From NCBI RefSeq assembly GCF_001017125.1, contig NZ_JXOJ01000002.1, forward strand, positions 285,033-349,032: 64,000 nucleotides of DNA, given 5' to 3'. Below the pieces are notes generated by a model that saw only the letters and a program-made list of their open reading frames with translations, searched no databases and was not told the origin of the DNA. The DNA comes from Methanoculleus sediminis. Lineage in GTDB: Archaea; Halobacteriota; Methanomicrobia; Methanomicrobiales; Methanoculleaceae. Of the stretch, positions 33,419 to 41,016 are shown piece after piece; within the stretch, counting starts at the first letter, position 1; each line of letters begins with the position of its first letter. The translations under genes were made by a program, and so were the position numbers.

Positions 33419-33550
33419 ATGATCGAGTCACGATGCGGCATACTCTGCGGCGAGTGCAAGTACCGGGCACAGGTCGGCTGCAGGGGGTGTACGGCAATCA
33501 CGAAGCCGTTCTGGAGCGACACCTGTGCCGCACTCCCGGGCAAAAATACC
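33419..33550 (+). pseudogene. Truncated DUF3795-like gene remnant
   Basis: From the ATG the frame reads MIESRCGILCGECKYRAQVG followed by CRGCTAITKPFWSDTC, the Cys-rich N-terminal third typical of DUF3795 proteins. After the next residues the similarity stops and the frame runs into the antisense of the DUF5611-like gene. Normal family members are about 100 residues with further Cys motifs. I interpret it as a decayed or 3'-truncated gene; a short functional peptide cannot be excluded. Confidence 0.55.
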
Positions 33551-33628
33551 CCGAAAGAAGAAGACGGGCCGGTGAACCGCCTTCAGGGATCCCGGCCCCG
33601 GGCGACCCCGTCGAGGAGAACAAACCGG

Positions 33629-33973
33629 TTATTCTTTTCCCTTCACGGCCTGCTGGGCCTTCTTCGCCCGCTCTTTCGCCGTAAACCCGGTCACCTGCTG
33701 GAGATAGTTTCGGAACCGGCGGTTGGTGTCGATGATCGTCTCGTCGTCGGCATCCTTGCCCGCCTCGGTATCGACGATCAGGGTTTTGCCTCCCGTGCCC
33801 ACCCAGACCTCAAGGCGCAGGAGCGCTCCGTAGGAGATGATATAGTGGCCGTCCTCTGCCGCACGGGGTTCGATCCCGAACTGGTCGCGGAGACCCTGAA
33901 TCATGGATTCTGCGAGTTGTTTTGTGTATCCGCGCTTGATCTGGTATTCCTGCATAATATTTTTAAGGGACAT
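33629..33973 (-). CDS. DUF5611-type conserved archaeal protein
   Basis: 114 residues: MQEYQIKRGYTKQLAESMIQ, FGIEPRAAEDGHYIISYGAL, LRLEVWVGTGGKTLIVDTEAG, then DTNRRFRNYLQQVTGFTAKER and a Lys-rich tail. The alternation of beta strands and the phrases match a small methanogen family of unknown function that I recall as DUF5611. It is divergent from the PAC2-family gene with about 30-40 bp between starts, sharing an AT-rich region with AATATTTTTAAGG. Confidence 0.75.
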   Translation of the reverse strand: MSLKNIMQEYQIKRGYTKQLAESMIQGLRDQFGIEPRAAEDGHYIISYGALLRLEVWVGTGGKTLIVDTEAGKDADDETIIDTNRRFRNYLQQVTGFTAKERAKKAQQAVKGKE

Positions 33974-34014
33974 CCAGCTATGTTAAACTAATCCAGGAGT
34001 GAGTGATTGATCCC

Positions 34015-34728
34015 ATGGACGATATAAAGGTCATATCCAGAGCGCTCGAGGGCGCCGAAAAGACAGTCCTGATCGGCTTTCCCGGGAGCGGGCTCGTCGG
34101 GAGCATTGCCCTGCAATATCTCGTCGAGCAGATGGAATTCGAGCAGATCGGGGCGATCACGAGCAAATACTTCCCGCCGGTCGCCCTTATGACGAAGGGC
34201 GTGATCAACGCTCCCGTACGCCTCTACGAGAAGGATCACCTCGTCGCGGTCATCTCCGACGTTCCCGTTCACCCGGCGATCTGCTACGAGGTGGCGAACG
34301 GCATCATGGACTGGCTCGCGCAGTTCGACATCAGGGAGGTCGTCACGATCGCAGGGATCATCACGAACGAATCGGAAAAGAGAGTCTTCGGGGTCGCGAC
34401 CAGCAGCGGAGTCCTGCAGCGTGTCGAAGAGAAGACGATCATTCTTCCCATGGGGAGCATCTCCGGCGTCGCGGCAAGCCTCCTCACGGAGTGCAAGACC
34501 CGGGGCATCCCGGGGATAGGGCTGCTCGGGGAGACGGTGAACACTCCCGATCCGCGGTCGTCCGCGGCCACGATCGAGGTCTTGAACCAGATCTACGGCC
34601 TCAACCTGGACATCCAGCCGCTGCTCGAACAGGCGGTGGAGATCGAGGCTGCGATGTCCCAGATCGCCGAACAGGTGCAGAAGACCGAGGCCGCGCCCCG
34701 GAGAGAGCAGCTGCCGATGTACGGGTGA
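34015..34728 (+). CDS. Proteasome assembly chaperone-like (PAC2-family) protein
   Basis: About 237 residues. TVLIGFPGSGLVGSIALQYL, QIGAITSKYFPP, VAVISDVPVHPAICYEVANG in parts, VVTIAGIITNESEKRVFGVAT, GIPGIGLLGETVNTPDPRSS (parts) are typical of the archaeal PAC2/PbaB family, ATP-independent chaperones linked to proteasome assembly. The end is helical and charged. A GTG at 34003 with AGGAGT 4 nt before it is an alternative start. It overlaps the downstream DUF473-type gene by 1 bp. Confidence 0.9.
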   Translation: MDDIKVISRALEGAEKTVLIGFPGSGLVGSIALQYLVEQMEFEQIGAITSKYFPPVALMTKGVINAPVRLYEKDHLVAVISDVPVHPAICYEVANGIMDWLAQFDIREVVTIAGIITNESEKRVFGVATSSGVLQRVEEKTIILPMGSISGVAASLLTECKTRGIPGIGLLGETVNTPDPRSSAATIEVLNQIYGLNLDIQPLLEQAVEIEAAMSQIAEQVQKTEAAPRREQLPMYG

Positions 34729-35123
34729 TGGCCATGAAGTATGCAGCGTTAACCGGAATCTCGCCGTCGGTCATTGCCGAACTCAAGAGCGGCAAGGCCC
34801 GCACCCTCGAGCTGAACAGCGCCCACAACATCATCACGCTGACCGAGACCGCTCCCGGGGAGTGTATCTTCGTGACGTCGGTCAACGAGGAAGATCTCTC
34901 GCCCGGCGATCCGGGGATCATGGTCGATCTCCTCGCCCTCAACATCAGCATGAGGCGGATCGAGGTCGCCAACCCGCTCTTCTACGAGGAGCGGGAGCGG
35001 ATGTCCGCCCGGATCAAAGTCCAGTTCCGGGGGATAACCATCGCACGCGACGTGGAGGGGCGGAAGTGGGGGGACCCGACCAAGGTCGAGGTCATCCGGT
35101 CGGCATGTTACCGGGCCGGATGA
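34728..35123 (+). CDS. DUF473-type conserved protein
   Basis: 131 residues: MKYAALTGISPSVIAELKSG, RTLELNSAHNIITLTETAPG, ECIFVTSVNEEDLSPGDPGI, EVANPLFYEERERMSARIKV. This looks like the methanogen family DUF473; the fold appears beta-rich and no catalytic residues are evident. The ATG overlaps the PAC2 stop codon (TGATG), so the two are co-translated, suggesting a shared role in protein quality control; that is inference. Confidence 0.8.
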   Translation: MAMKYAALTGISPSVIAELKSGKARTLELNSAHNIITLTETAPGECIFVTSVNEEDLSPGDPGIMVDLLALNISMRRIEVANPLFYEERERMSARIKVQFRGITIARDVEGRKWGDPTKVEVIRSACYRAG

Positions 35124-35201
35124 TGCGCCCCCGGTTTTTCACGCCCCGAACCTCAAAGAGTTAATAACCCCATGCGACCAAAATGTATGGGAATACCACA
35201 G

Positions 35202-35276
35202 GGGTCTGTGGCTTAGCCAGGACATAGCGCCGGGCTTCTAACCCGGATGCCGGGGGTTCGAATCCCTCCAGGCCCG
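35202..35276 (+). tRNA. tRNA-Arg (anticodon TCT)
   Basis: Acceptor GGGTCTG (35202-35208) pairs with CAGGCCC (35269-35275), discriminator G. Anticodon stem CCGGG/CCCGG encloses CTTCTAA, giving TCT. T-arm GGGGG-TTCGAAT-CCCTC. No intron, and CCA is not encoded (TCG follows). A TTAATAACC element about 40 nt upstream is a likely promoter. Confidence 0.95.
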
Positions 35277-35394
35277 TCGATTTTTTTGATCCCATTTTCC
35301 GTAAGAGGAATACGGGCATCTGATCCACGGGATGCTCCTCGCCGCGTGCCGCAGAACCGCGGGATTGATGCCGACATCCGGCCAATTACATCTC

Positions 35395-35697
35395 ATGAAG
35401 CACGAAACGGTCAGACTGACCGGAAAGGACGCCGACGGGTATGTCATACCCCTCGGCCCGGTGAACCTCGTGGCGGTGGTGACCGATGCGGGTATGGTCG
35501 GTTGCGGTGCGTTCGACGTCGATGCGCTTGAAAGATTCGGATACCCAGCAGCGCGTGTCAAACCCGCGGGAGGCGCATCCTCGATCGAGACCGTCGAGGG
35601 TCTCCTCCGCGGCGAGATCAAGGGGGCGAACAGGCATGCATCCGAGCGCGGGGTCGCCGTCGGCATGACCGGGAGAGAAGCGCTCGACCGTCTCTAG
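35395..35697 (+). CDS. YunC/DUF1805-family protein
   Basis: 100 residues: GYVIPLGPVNLVAVVTDAGM, VGCGAFDVDALERFGYPAAR, then VEGLLRGEIKGANRHASERG and GMTGREALDRL. These match DUF1805 (YunC), a small conserved fold with a buried Cys in VGCGAFDV; its biochemical role is unknown. The ATG at 35395 (MKHETVRL) is chosen over an upstream ATG because the preceding residues are unlike the family. Confidence 0.88.
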   Translation: MKHETVRLTGKDADGYVIPLGPVNLVAVVTDAGMVGCGAFDVDALERFGYPAARVKPAGGASSIETVEGLLRGEIKGANRHASERGVAVGMTGREALDRL

Positions 35698-35753
35698 AAC
35701 GCCCTGATCGATTCACTTTTTCAGAAAAAACAGGATTGGCCGGAGAGAGCCGA

Positions 35754-37748
35754 TCAACGGATTTTCGTCCCCGGCCTGACCGGGCGGAGAGGAACCAGGA
35801 GAGACGCCTCGTCGCCGGCGGCGAGGATCATCCCCCGGCTCTCGACGCCGAAGATCTTTGCGGGGGCGAGGTTCGCGATCAGCGCCACGTCTTTGCCCGT
35901 CAGTTCTTCGGGGGCGTAGAACTGCGCGATCCCGCTGACCACCTGGCGCTTCTCGCTTCCGAGGTCGACGACGAGTTTGTAGAGCTTCTTCGAGCCCTTG
36001 ATCGGTTCGGCCGAGACGACCTTTGCGACCCGGATGTCGAGATTGCCGAACTCTTCGATCGAGACGACGGGCATCCTCGGTGCGGCCGCCTCCTTTGCCT
36101 GCTCCACCCGCAGGTTGAGGGTCGCCTCGAGGGCGGTGACCTGCTCCTTCTCGACCTTCGTAAAGAGCGTGGCGGGTTTTTCGAGCGGCCGTGCCCCCAC
36201 CGGCGCCGTGGCCTCGGCGATCGGGTGATCCGCAACGTTGTCCTCGTAGCCGAGCATCGTCCAGGCCCGCTGCATCGCATCAGGCATCAGGGGCTGGAAG
36301 ACGAGGACGAGCGCTTTCACGATCTGGATGCAGTCGGCGATCACCTGTTCTGCCGCCGCCCGGTCTTCCTTGATCACCTTCCATGGGGCATTGTTCTGGA
36401 TGTAGCCGTTCCCGAACGACGCTAAAGCCATCATCGAATCGACGGCGTTCTTGAAGTCGTAGTCCCGCATCCGGGCATCGACGACGGAGAGCGACCGCTC
36501 GATCTCCGCGACGACCTCGGGCCGCGGAGCGAGGTCGGGCACGCCGGAGAACTCCTTCTCGGCGAAGTACATCGTCCGGTAGATGAAGTTCCCGAGCGTC
36601 CCGACGATCTCGTTGTTCACCCGCTCGGCATAGACCTTCCAGGAGAAGTCGAGTTCCTTCGTATGGTTCGTGTAGGAGAGGAGGTAGTAGCGGAGGTAGT
36701 CCGCCGGGAGGCCCTGGTCGAGGTAGTCGTCGTTCGTCCAGACGACGTAGCCCCGGGACTTCGAGAACTTCCGTCCCTCGATCGTGACCATGCCGCTCGC
36801 GACCACCGCGTGCGGGAGGCCGTAGCCCGCCCCTTTGAGGAGCGCCGGCCAGAAGATGCAGTGGTGGTAGATGATATCTCCGCCGATGAAGTGCGTGACC
36901 CCCGTCTCGTCGCCGCACCAGTAGTCCTTCCAGTCGGCGCCGGCATTCTGTGCCCACTCCTTCGTAAACGATATGTAGCCGATCGGTGCGTCGACCCAGA
37001 CGTAGACGACGAGGTCGTCGCGCCCGGGGAACTTCACGCCCCAGTCGAGTGTCCGGGTGATGCACCAGTCGTGCAGGAGCTCCTTCACCCACCCGAGGGC
37101 GTAGTTCCGGGCGGTGGATGTCCCCCGGAGGTTTTCGAGGTACTCGAGGAGGAACTCCCGGAACGCCGAGAGTTTGAAGAAGTAGTGCTCCTGCTCGCGG
37201 TACTCCGCCTTACCGCCGCATATCTTGCAGATCGCGTCCTTGATCTCGCCGGGCTCGAGATGCTGCCCGCACCCCTGGTCGCACTCGTCGCCCCGGGCGA
37301 CCGCCCCGCAGTGCGGGCAGATCCCCTCCACATAGCGGTCGGGGAGGAACCGCTCGCACTGCGGGCAGTAACTCTGGCTGACGGTCTCCGCGTAGACGTA
37401 GCCGTTCTCGATGAGCCGTTCGACAATCGAGCGGGCGGTCTCGTGGTTCATGGCATCGTCGGTCATCCCGAACCGGTCGAAGACGACCTCCATCCGCCGG
37501 AACGTCTCGTAGAAGTGCTCGTGATACCGCTCCGAGAGTGCGCGGGGCGTCGAACCCTCCTGCTCGGCGCTGATCACGATCGGCGTCCCGTGGTTGTCGG
37601 ATCCGCATACAAAGACGACCTCCTCCCCGGACCGGCGCATATACCGGACGTAAAAGTCCGCCGGCACGTAGGTCCGCAGGTGCCCGATATGGCAGGGACC
37701 GTTCGTGTACGGAAGCCCGCACGTTACCAGCAACGGCTTACCACTCAT
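35754..37748 (-). CDS. metG: Methionyl-tRNA synthetase with fused C-terminal tRNA-binding domain
   Basis: 664 residues. HIGH-type motif [20 protein letters not shown] (in part), zinc knuckle cysteines [27 protein letters not shown] (two knuckles), and KMSKS variant [13 protein letters not shown]. The C-terminal OB-fold (about 555-660; [38 protein letters not shown] in parts) binds tRNA and allows dimerisation. Length agrees with full-length archaeal/bacterial fused forms. It is divergent from the unknown gene at 37791. Confidence 0.97.
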   Translation of the reverse strand: MSGKPLLVTCGLPYTNGPCHIGHLRTYVPADFYVRYMRRSGEEVVFVCGSDNHGTPIVISAEQEGSTPRALSERYHEHFYETFRRMEVVFDRFGMTDDAMNHETARSIVERLIENGYVYAETVSQSYCPQCERFLPDRYVEGICPHCGAVARGDECDQGCGQHLEPGEIKDAICKICGGKAEYREQEHYFFKLSAFREFLLEYLENLRGTSTARNYALGWVKELLHDWCITRTLDWGVKFPGRDDLVVYVWVDAPIGYISFTKEWAQNAGADWKDYWCGDETGVTHFIGGDIIYHHCIFWPALLKGAGYGLPHAVVASGMVTIEGRKFSKSRGYVVWTNDDYLDQGLPADYLRYYLLSYTNHTKELDFSWKVYAERVNNEIVGTLGNFIYRTMYFAEKEFSGVPDLAPRPEVVAEIERSLSVVDARMRDYDFKNAVDSMMALASFGNGYIQNNAPWKVIKEDRAAAEQVIADCIQIVKALVLVFQPLMPDAMQRAWTMLGYEDNVADHPIAEATAPVGARPLEKPATLFTKVEKEQVTALEATLNLRVEQAKEAAAPRMPVVSIEEFGNLDIRVAKVVSAEPIKGSKKLYKLVVDLGSEKRQVVSGIAQFYAPEELTGKDVALIANLAPAKIFGVESRGMILAAGDEASLLVPLRPVRPGTKIR

Positions 37749-37790
37749 CCTTATTTAATCTGGTTGCGATGCTAATAAAGATACCAGCGC

Positions 37791-38576
37791 ATGGCACGAC
37801 GAACTACGATACCGGTGAGATCGTTCGGCTCCGAGGTCGGAACGCCCGCCGTTAAGGAACTCGCGGAGTGGCTGAAGGAGAAGAGGGGGGTGGAAGCGGA
37901 TCTTACCACCTACCGGCTCGAGCGGTCGCTCGACGCACAGGCAGGCGTGGCGGTGCCGGCTGCAGGCGGCGTCTTCTACGGCGAGCGGTTGAGCGGGGCA
38001 TTCCTCGGCATGGAGGAGGGGGTGCTCGTCGGCGAACCGGGGATCGATGCGGCAGCCGTGGCCGAAGATGCCCGGTTCGTCCGGAAAAAGCAGAAAGACG
38101 CGTGGATCGCCCTCCCCGCCCCCCACATGCTCGGGTTTTGCGACGCCTGCATGGGGGACGAGGAAGAGTTCTCCGAAACCATAGCGGACCTGTACGCCCG
38201 GCTGATGCGGGAGATGCGGGACGCAGGCGTGCAGGCCCACGTTCTCGTCGCAGAAGAGGCGGATGCCATCGAACTCGAGATGCTCGCGGGGAGAAAAGTC
38301 CTCTTCTTCCCGAGAAACCCGGAGACCTTCGACATGGAACTCCTGCTCGAATACCAGGGCGTTCTCGTCCTCCCGGCGGCCGCGCTCGACCGGGCACCTG
38401 ACCTGATGGAACGGTTCCGCGTCCGGAAACTTGTCCTGCTCGACGCGGAGGGCAGGGATCTCGCGGCGGCGGCCGAACTCGCCGACCCGGATATGCTCGA
38501 AGCAGGCGGCTACTGCGAGGACTCCTGCCCGGACTACTGGCAGAGCCTCGTCGACCGGGCGTTCATTCCTCGATAG
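37791..38576 (+). CDS. Conserved-looking protein with two CxxC-type motifs, unrecognised
   Basis: 261 residues, soluble, acidic. MARRTTIPVRSFGSEVGTPA begins an alpha/beta region. Cysteines occur as CDAC (C117, C120, in GFCDACMGDEEEFSE) and CEDSC (C242, C246, in GGYCEDSCPDYWQS), which could form one metal site or two redox pairs. Between them VLFFPRNPETFDMELLLEYQG and VLVLPAAALD suggest Rossmann-like strands. No family recognised. It is divergent from metG (42 bp) and its end overlaps the convergent DHH gene by 14 bp. Confidence 0.8.
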   Translation: MARRTTIPVRSFGSEVGTPAVKELAEWLKEKRGVEADLTTYRLERSLDAQAGVAVPAAGGVFYGERLSGAFLGMEEGVLVGEPGIDAAAVAEDARFVRKKQKDAWIALPAPHMLGFCDACMGDEEEFSETIADLYARLMREMRDAGVQAHVLVAEEADAIELEMLAGRKVLFFPRNPETFDMELLLEYQGVLVLPAAALDRAPDLMERFRVRKLVLLDAEGRDLAAAAELADPDMLEAGGYCEDSCPDYWQSLVDRAFIPR

Positions 38577-39537
38577 ACTCCGCCCTCTCCGCCAGGCGGC
38601 GGTAGTGGCGGTTCCTCTTAATGAGCCAGAAGAGGAGCCGGTCGAGGAGGGTGAAGGGGAACGTTCCCCCCGCCGCGTGGGGATGGCCGCCGCCGGAGAA
38701 CTCCCGGGCGATGATGTGGCTGACCGGGGGGACGGAACGGATGGAGATGCGGCCGTTAGAAGAGACGATCACCTCGATGTCGGTGCCGAGCTCGTCGCGG
38801 ATGGCGTGAGCGGTCTCGCTCGGGTAGCCGTAGAGGGGCGCGAACGCGATCCGGTAGCGACCGTCCTCGATGATCGTGGTGTGCCGGATGCTCTTTTTGA
38901 TGTCGCGCTCCATCTCACGGACGATCTCGTTGTACTCGCTCTCGACTCTCGCGTCGACGATCGTTCCCCGGACAAGGTTGTCGCGGACGTACTCCCGGCA
39001 ACCCTTCCGCATCACCACCTGCCCAAGCATCTTCGACCGGGGATCCAGGTGCTTCCAGAGGTCGTAGTCGCAGACGACCCGCGCGATCTCTTCGGCCACC
39101 GGGTCGCCGGGGGCGAGGTCGCGGGCGACGATCCCGGTCGCGCAGGTGGAGACGTCGACGTGGAGGAGGCTCGTCTTCTTCTCGACGGCACGGATCTCCT
39201 CGTCCTTCCAGCGGTGATGGTCGCGCCACTCGATCCGCCACCCGTTCGACCGGGCCTTCGCCAGCCGCTGCTCGACGCCCTGCTGGTAGCCGATATCCGA
39301 TATGCTGAGGAGGTCGCCCCGTCCCGGAGAGCCGGCAACGGCGTCGAAGAGGGAGAGGAACTTGCCGACCGAAGACCAGACGGTAAAGACGTCCCCGTAA
39401 GCTCTCCGGTGAACGGCATCGCTCCCAACAGCGTCGAGGTCGTTGTGCGTGAGGTGCACGACGCTCTCCTTTCTCGTGGAGAGAGCCTGCATGAGGTTTT
39501 CGCCCGGGGCATCCGGCTTCCGAACACTTCCGCCCAT
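38563..39537 (-). CDS. DHH-family phosphoesterase
   Basis: 324 residues. VVHLTHNDLDAVGSDAVHRR is a variant of the DHH motif I region; ISDIGYQ, IEWRDHHRW (the DHH motif) and LLHVDVSTCATGI are motifs II-IV. The C-terminal DHHA1-like part ends FSGGGHPHAAGGTFPF, the GGGHxxAAG substrate-binding motif. Family members hydrolyse oligonucleotides, cyclic di-AMP/pAp or pyrophosphate; the substrate is not decided here. Archaeal single-protein DHH enzymes of this size are often nanoRNase-like. Confidence 0.92.
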   Translation of the reverse strand: MGGSVRKPDAPGENLMQALSTRKESVVHLTHNDLDAVGSDAVHRRAYGDVFTVWSSVGKFLSLFDAVAGSPGRGDLLSISDIGYQQGVEQRLAKARSNGWRIEWRDHHRWKDEEIRAVEKKTSLLHVDVSTCATGIVARDLAPGDPVAEEIARVVCDYDLWKHLDPRSKMLGQVVMRKGCREYVRDNLVRGTIVDARVESEYNEIVREMERDIKKSIRHTTIIEDGRYRIAFAPLYGYPSETAHAIRDELGTDIEVIVSSNGRISIRSVPPVSHIIAREFSGGGHPHAAGGTFPFTLLDRLLFWLIKRNRHYRRLAERAESIEE

Positions 39538-39611
39538 TGTTCTTTATATCGGCATACGACGTGATAAACAGGCGGTTATGGGTCCGCTGCCGCCCCGCCG
39601 TCCCGGGGAAC

Positions 39612-39626
39612 ACAGTATTTATTAGG
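39612..39626 (+). promoter_or_regulatory. TATA-box promoter for tRNA-Phe
   Basis: AGTATTTATTAGG lies about 30-40 nt upstream of the tRNA 5' end, appropriate for an archaeal tRNA promoter with a short leader. Confidence 0.55.
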
Positions 39627-39653
39627 AACGACCGACAACATTGTAAGGCAGAA

Positions 39654-39727
39654 GCCCCTGTAGCTCAGACTGGGAGAGCGCCAGACTGAAGATCTGGTTG
39701 TCCCCGGTTCAAATCCGGGCGGGGGCA
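39654..39727 (+). tRNA. tRNA-Phe (anticodon GAA)
   Basis: Acceptor GCCCCTG (39654-39660) pairs with CGGGGGC (39720-39726), discriminator A. Anticodon stem CCAGA/TCTGG encloses CTGAAGA, giving GAA. T-arm CCCGG-TTCAAAT-CCGGG. No intron; CCA is not encoded. Confidence 0.96.
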
Positions 39728-39766
39728 CTTCGAGCAACTTTTCTGCCGTCTTCGCGAAGTGATCCC

Positions 39767-40426
39767 ATGCGCATCAAATTCTGCGGAACAGCCAGCCTTG
39801 CGGATATGGAGTGCGCAGTCGATGCGGGCTGCGACGCCGTGGGGTTCATCATGGGCGTGACCCACAAAAGCAGCGATTTCGTAACGGCAGCAGAAGCCGC
39901 GAAGATGATACGCCACCTCCCGCCGTTCGTCGAACCGGTCGCGGTCACCCACCTGCAGGAGACACAGGACCTTATCGGGCTGGTAAAAGAATCGCGCTGC
40001 ACGACGCTGCAGGTCCAGAACACCGTCGAACCCACCGAACTGGAGGTCATCCGCGACGCCCTCCCGCATGTCAGGATCGTGAAGGCCGTCCACGTGACGG
40101 ACGTATCGGCCGTCGCGGCGGCAAAACGCTACGAGCCCTACGCCGACGCACTCCTCCTCGACACCAGGACCCATGAGAGGCTCGGGGGAACGGGGATCCC
40201 TCACGACTGGAATATCAGCGCAAGGATCGTCGCAGACTCGGCAATTCCCGTCATACTTGCTGGAGGACTCACGCCGGAGAACGTGGGAGCCGCAATACGG
40301 AAAGTCCGCCCCTACGGGGTCGACGTGCATACCGGCGTCAAGAAAGACGGTGTCCGCAACCCTGATAGAACCCGGGCTTTTGTCCGCGAAGCACGGAACG
40401 TTCTGTCCGGCTCCCCGGGCCCATAG
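39767..40426 (+). CDS. trpF: Phosphoribosylanthranilate isomerase (TrpF family)
   Basis: 219 residues, a (beta/alpha)8 barrel for the Amadori rearrangement in tryptophan synthesis. IKFCGTASLADMECA carries the catalytic Cys, ADALLLDTRTH the catalytic Asp, and PVILAGGLTPENV and YGVDVHTGVKKDGVRN the phosphate-binding loops. The usual C-terminal SSGVE is replaced by HTGVK. No other trp gene is nearby, so it may be a stand-alone trpF or a paralogue with another substrate. It starts 40 bp after tRNA-Phe. Confidence 0.85.
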   Translation: MRIKFCGTASLADMECAVDAGCDAVGFIMGVTHKSSDFVTAAEAAKMIRHLPPFVEPVAVTHLQETQDLIGLVKESRCTTLQVQNTVEPTELEVIRDALPHVRIVKAVHVTDVSAVAAAKRYEPYADALLLDTRTHERLGGTGIPHDWNISARIVADSAIPVILAGGLTPENVGAAIRKVRPYGVDVHTGVKKDGVRNPDRTRAFVREARNVLSGSPGP

Positions 40427-40556
40427 GCGCCCTGTTCACCCGTCCTCCTGCACCCGGCAGGAAGACCTCGGTCTCTTCTGCGAGAGGCTATCCGGCCCGA
40501 TAGTTGCCCGGGCAGGCGACCGGGAAGGCCGCCCGCCCGAAAAAAGATTCTCTCGT

Positions 40557-40793
40557 TCACCACCGGCGCCCGCGTCCGCCGCCGAAGCCGCGGCCACGGC
40601 CGCACCCATACGGGATTCCGCCTCGCCCGAGGCCGTAAACCGGCTGCTCTGCCGGTGCCTCCTGGGTGGTCTCGTTCGTTTCTCCGGCAGGGCTGCCCTC
40701 TGCCTGCGGCTGCGGCGGCAGGACGCACCGGCCCATGCGCCGCCCGGTCATCGGCCCCATACCCCGGGGCCCCATACCATCGAATCCTGGCAT
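40557..40793 (-). CDS. DUF5320-family small glycine/arginine-rich protein
   Basis: 78 residues starting MPGFDGMGPRGMGPMTGRRMG, the signature opening of DUF5320, with one Cys in GRCVLPP and a second in PYGCGRGRGFGGGRGR. The middle is Glu/Thr/Pro-rich. Function unknown; homologues tend to occur beside NifX/NifB-type or ATPase genes of the Mrp family, but none is here. The divergent region to the kinase gene holds a GTTATATCTT box on its strand. Confidence 0.85.
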   Translation of the reverse strand: MPGFDGMGPRGMGPMTGRRMGRCVLPPQPQAEGSPAGETNETTQEAPAEQPVYGLGRGGIPYGCGRGRGFGGGRGRRW

Positions 40794-40833
40794 TGCTGTT
40801 CACCTCTGTTGCAACATATTACTCATATGCGCT

Positions 40834-40848
40834 AAAAGATATAACAGT
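40834..40848 (-). promoter_or_regulatory. TATA-box promoter for the DUF5320 gene
   Basis: Minus strand reads CTGTTATATCTTTTAG about 45-60 nt upstream of the start codon; AT-rich sequence continues to the ATG. Confidence 0.5.
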
Positions 40849-41016
40849 ATCTATTCACGCAGAGTATGCCCGATGTATGAACGGACCGTAAAATCTTCAT
40901 GCACTACCGGAAATATCGGCCTGTCCGGGACTGACTCCTCCCGGTGCACTCCATGCCAAAGTTTACCGTCGATCAGGTTCCACCTCCAATAGAAACGCAG
41001 AACGACCGAACCCGCC

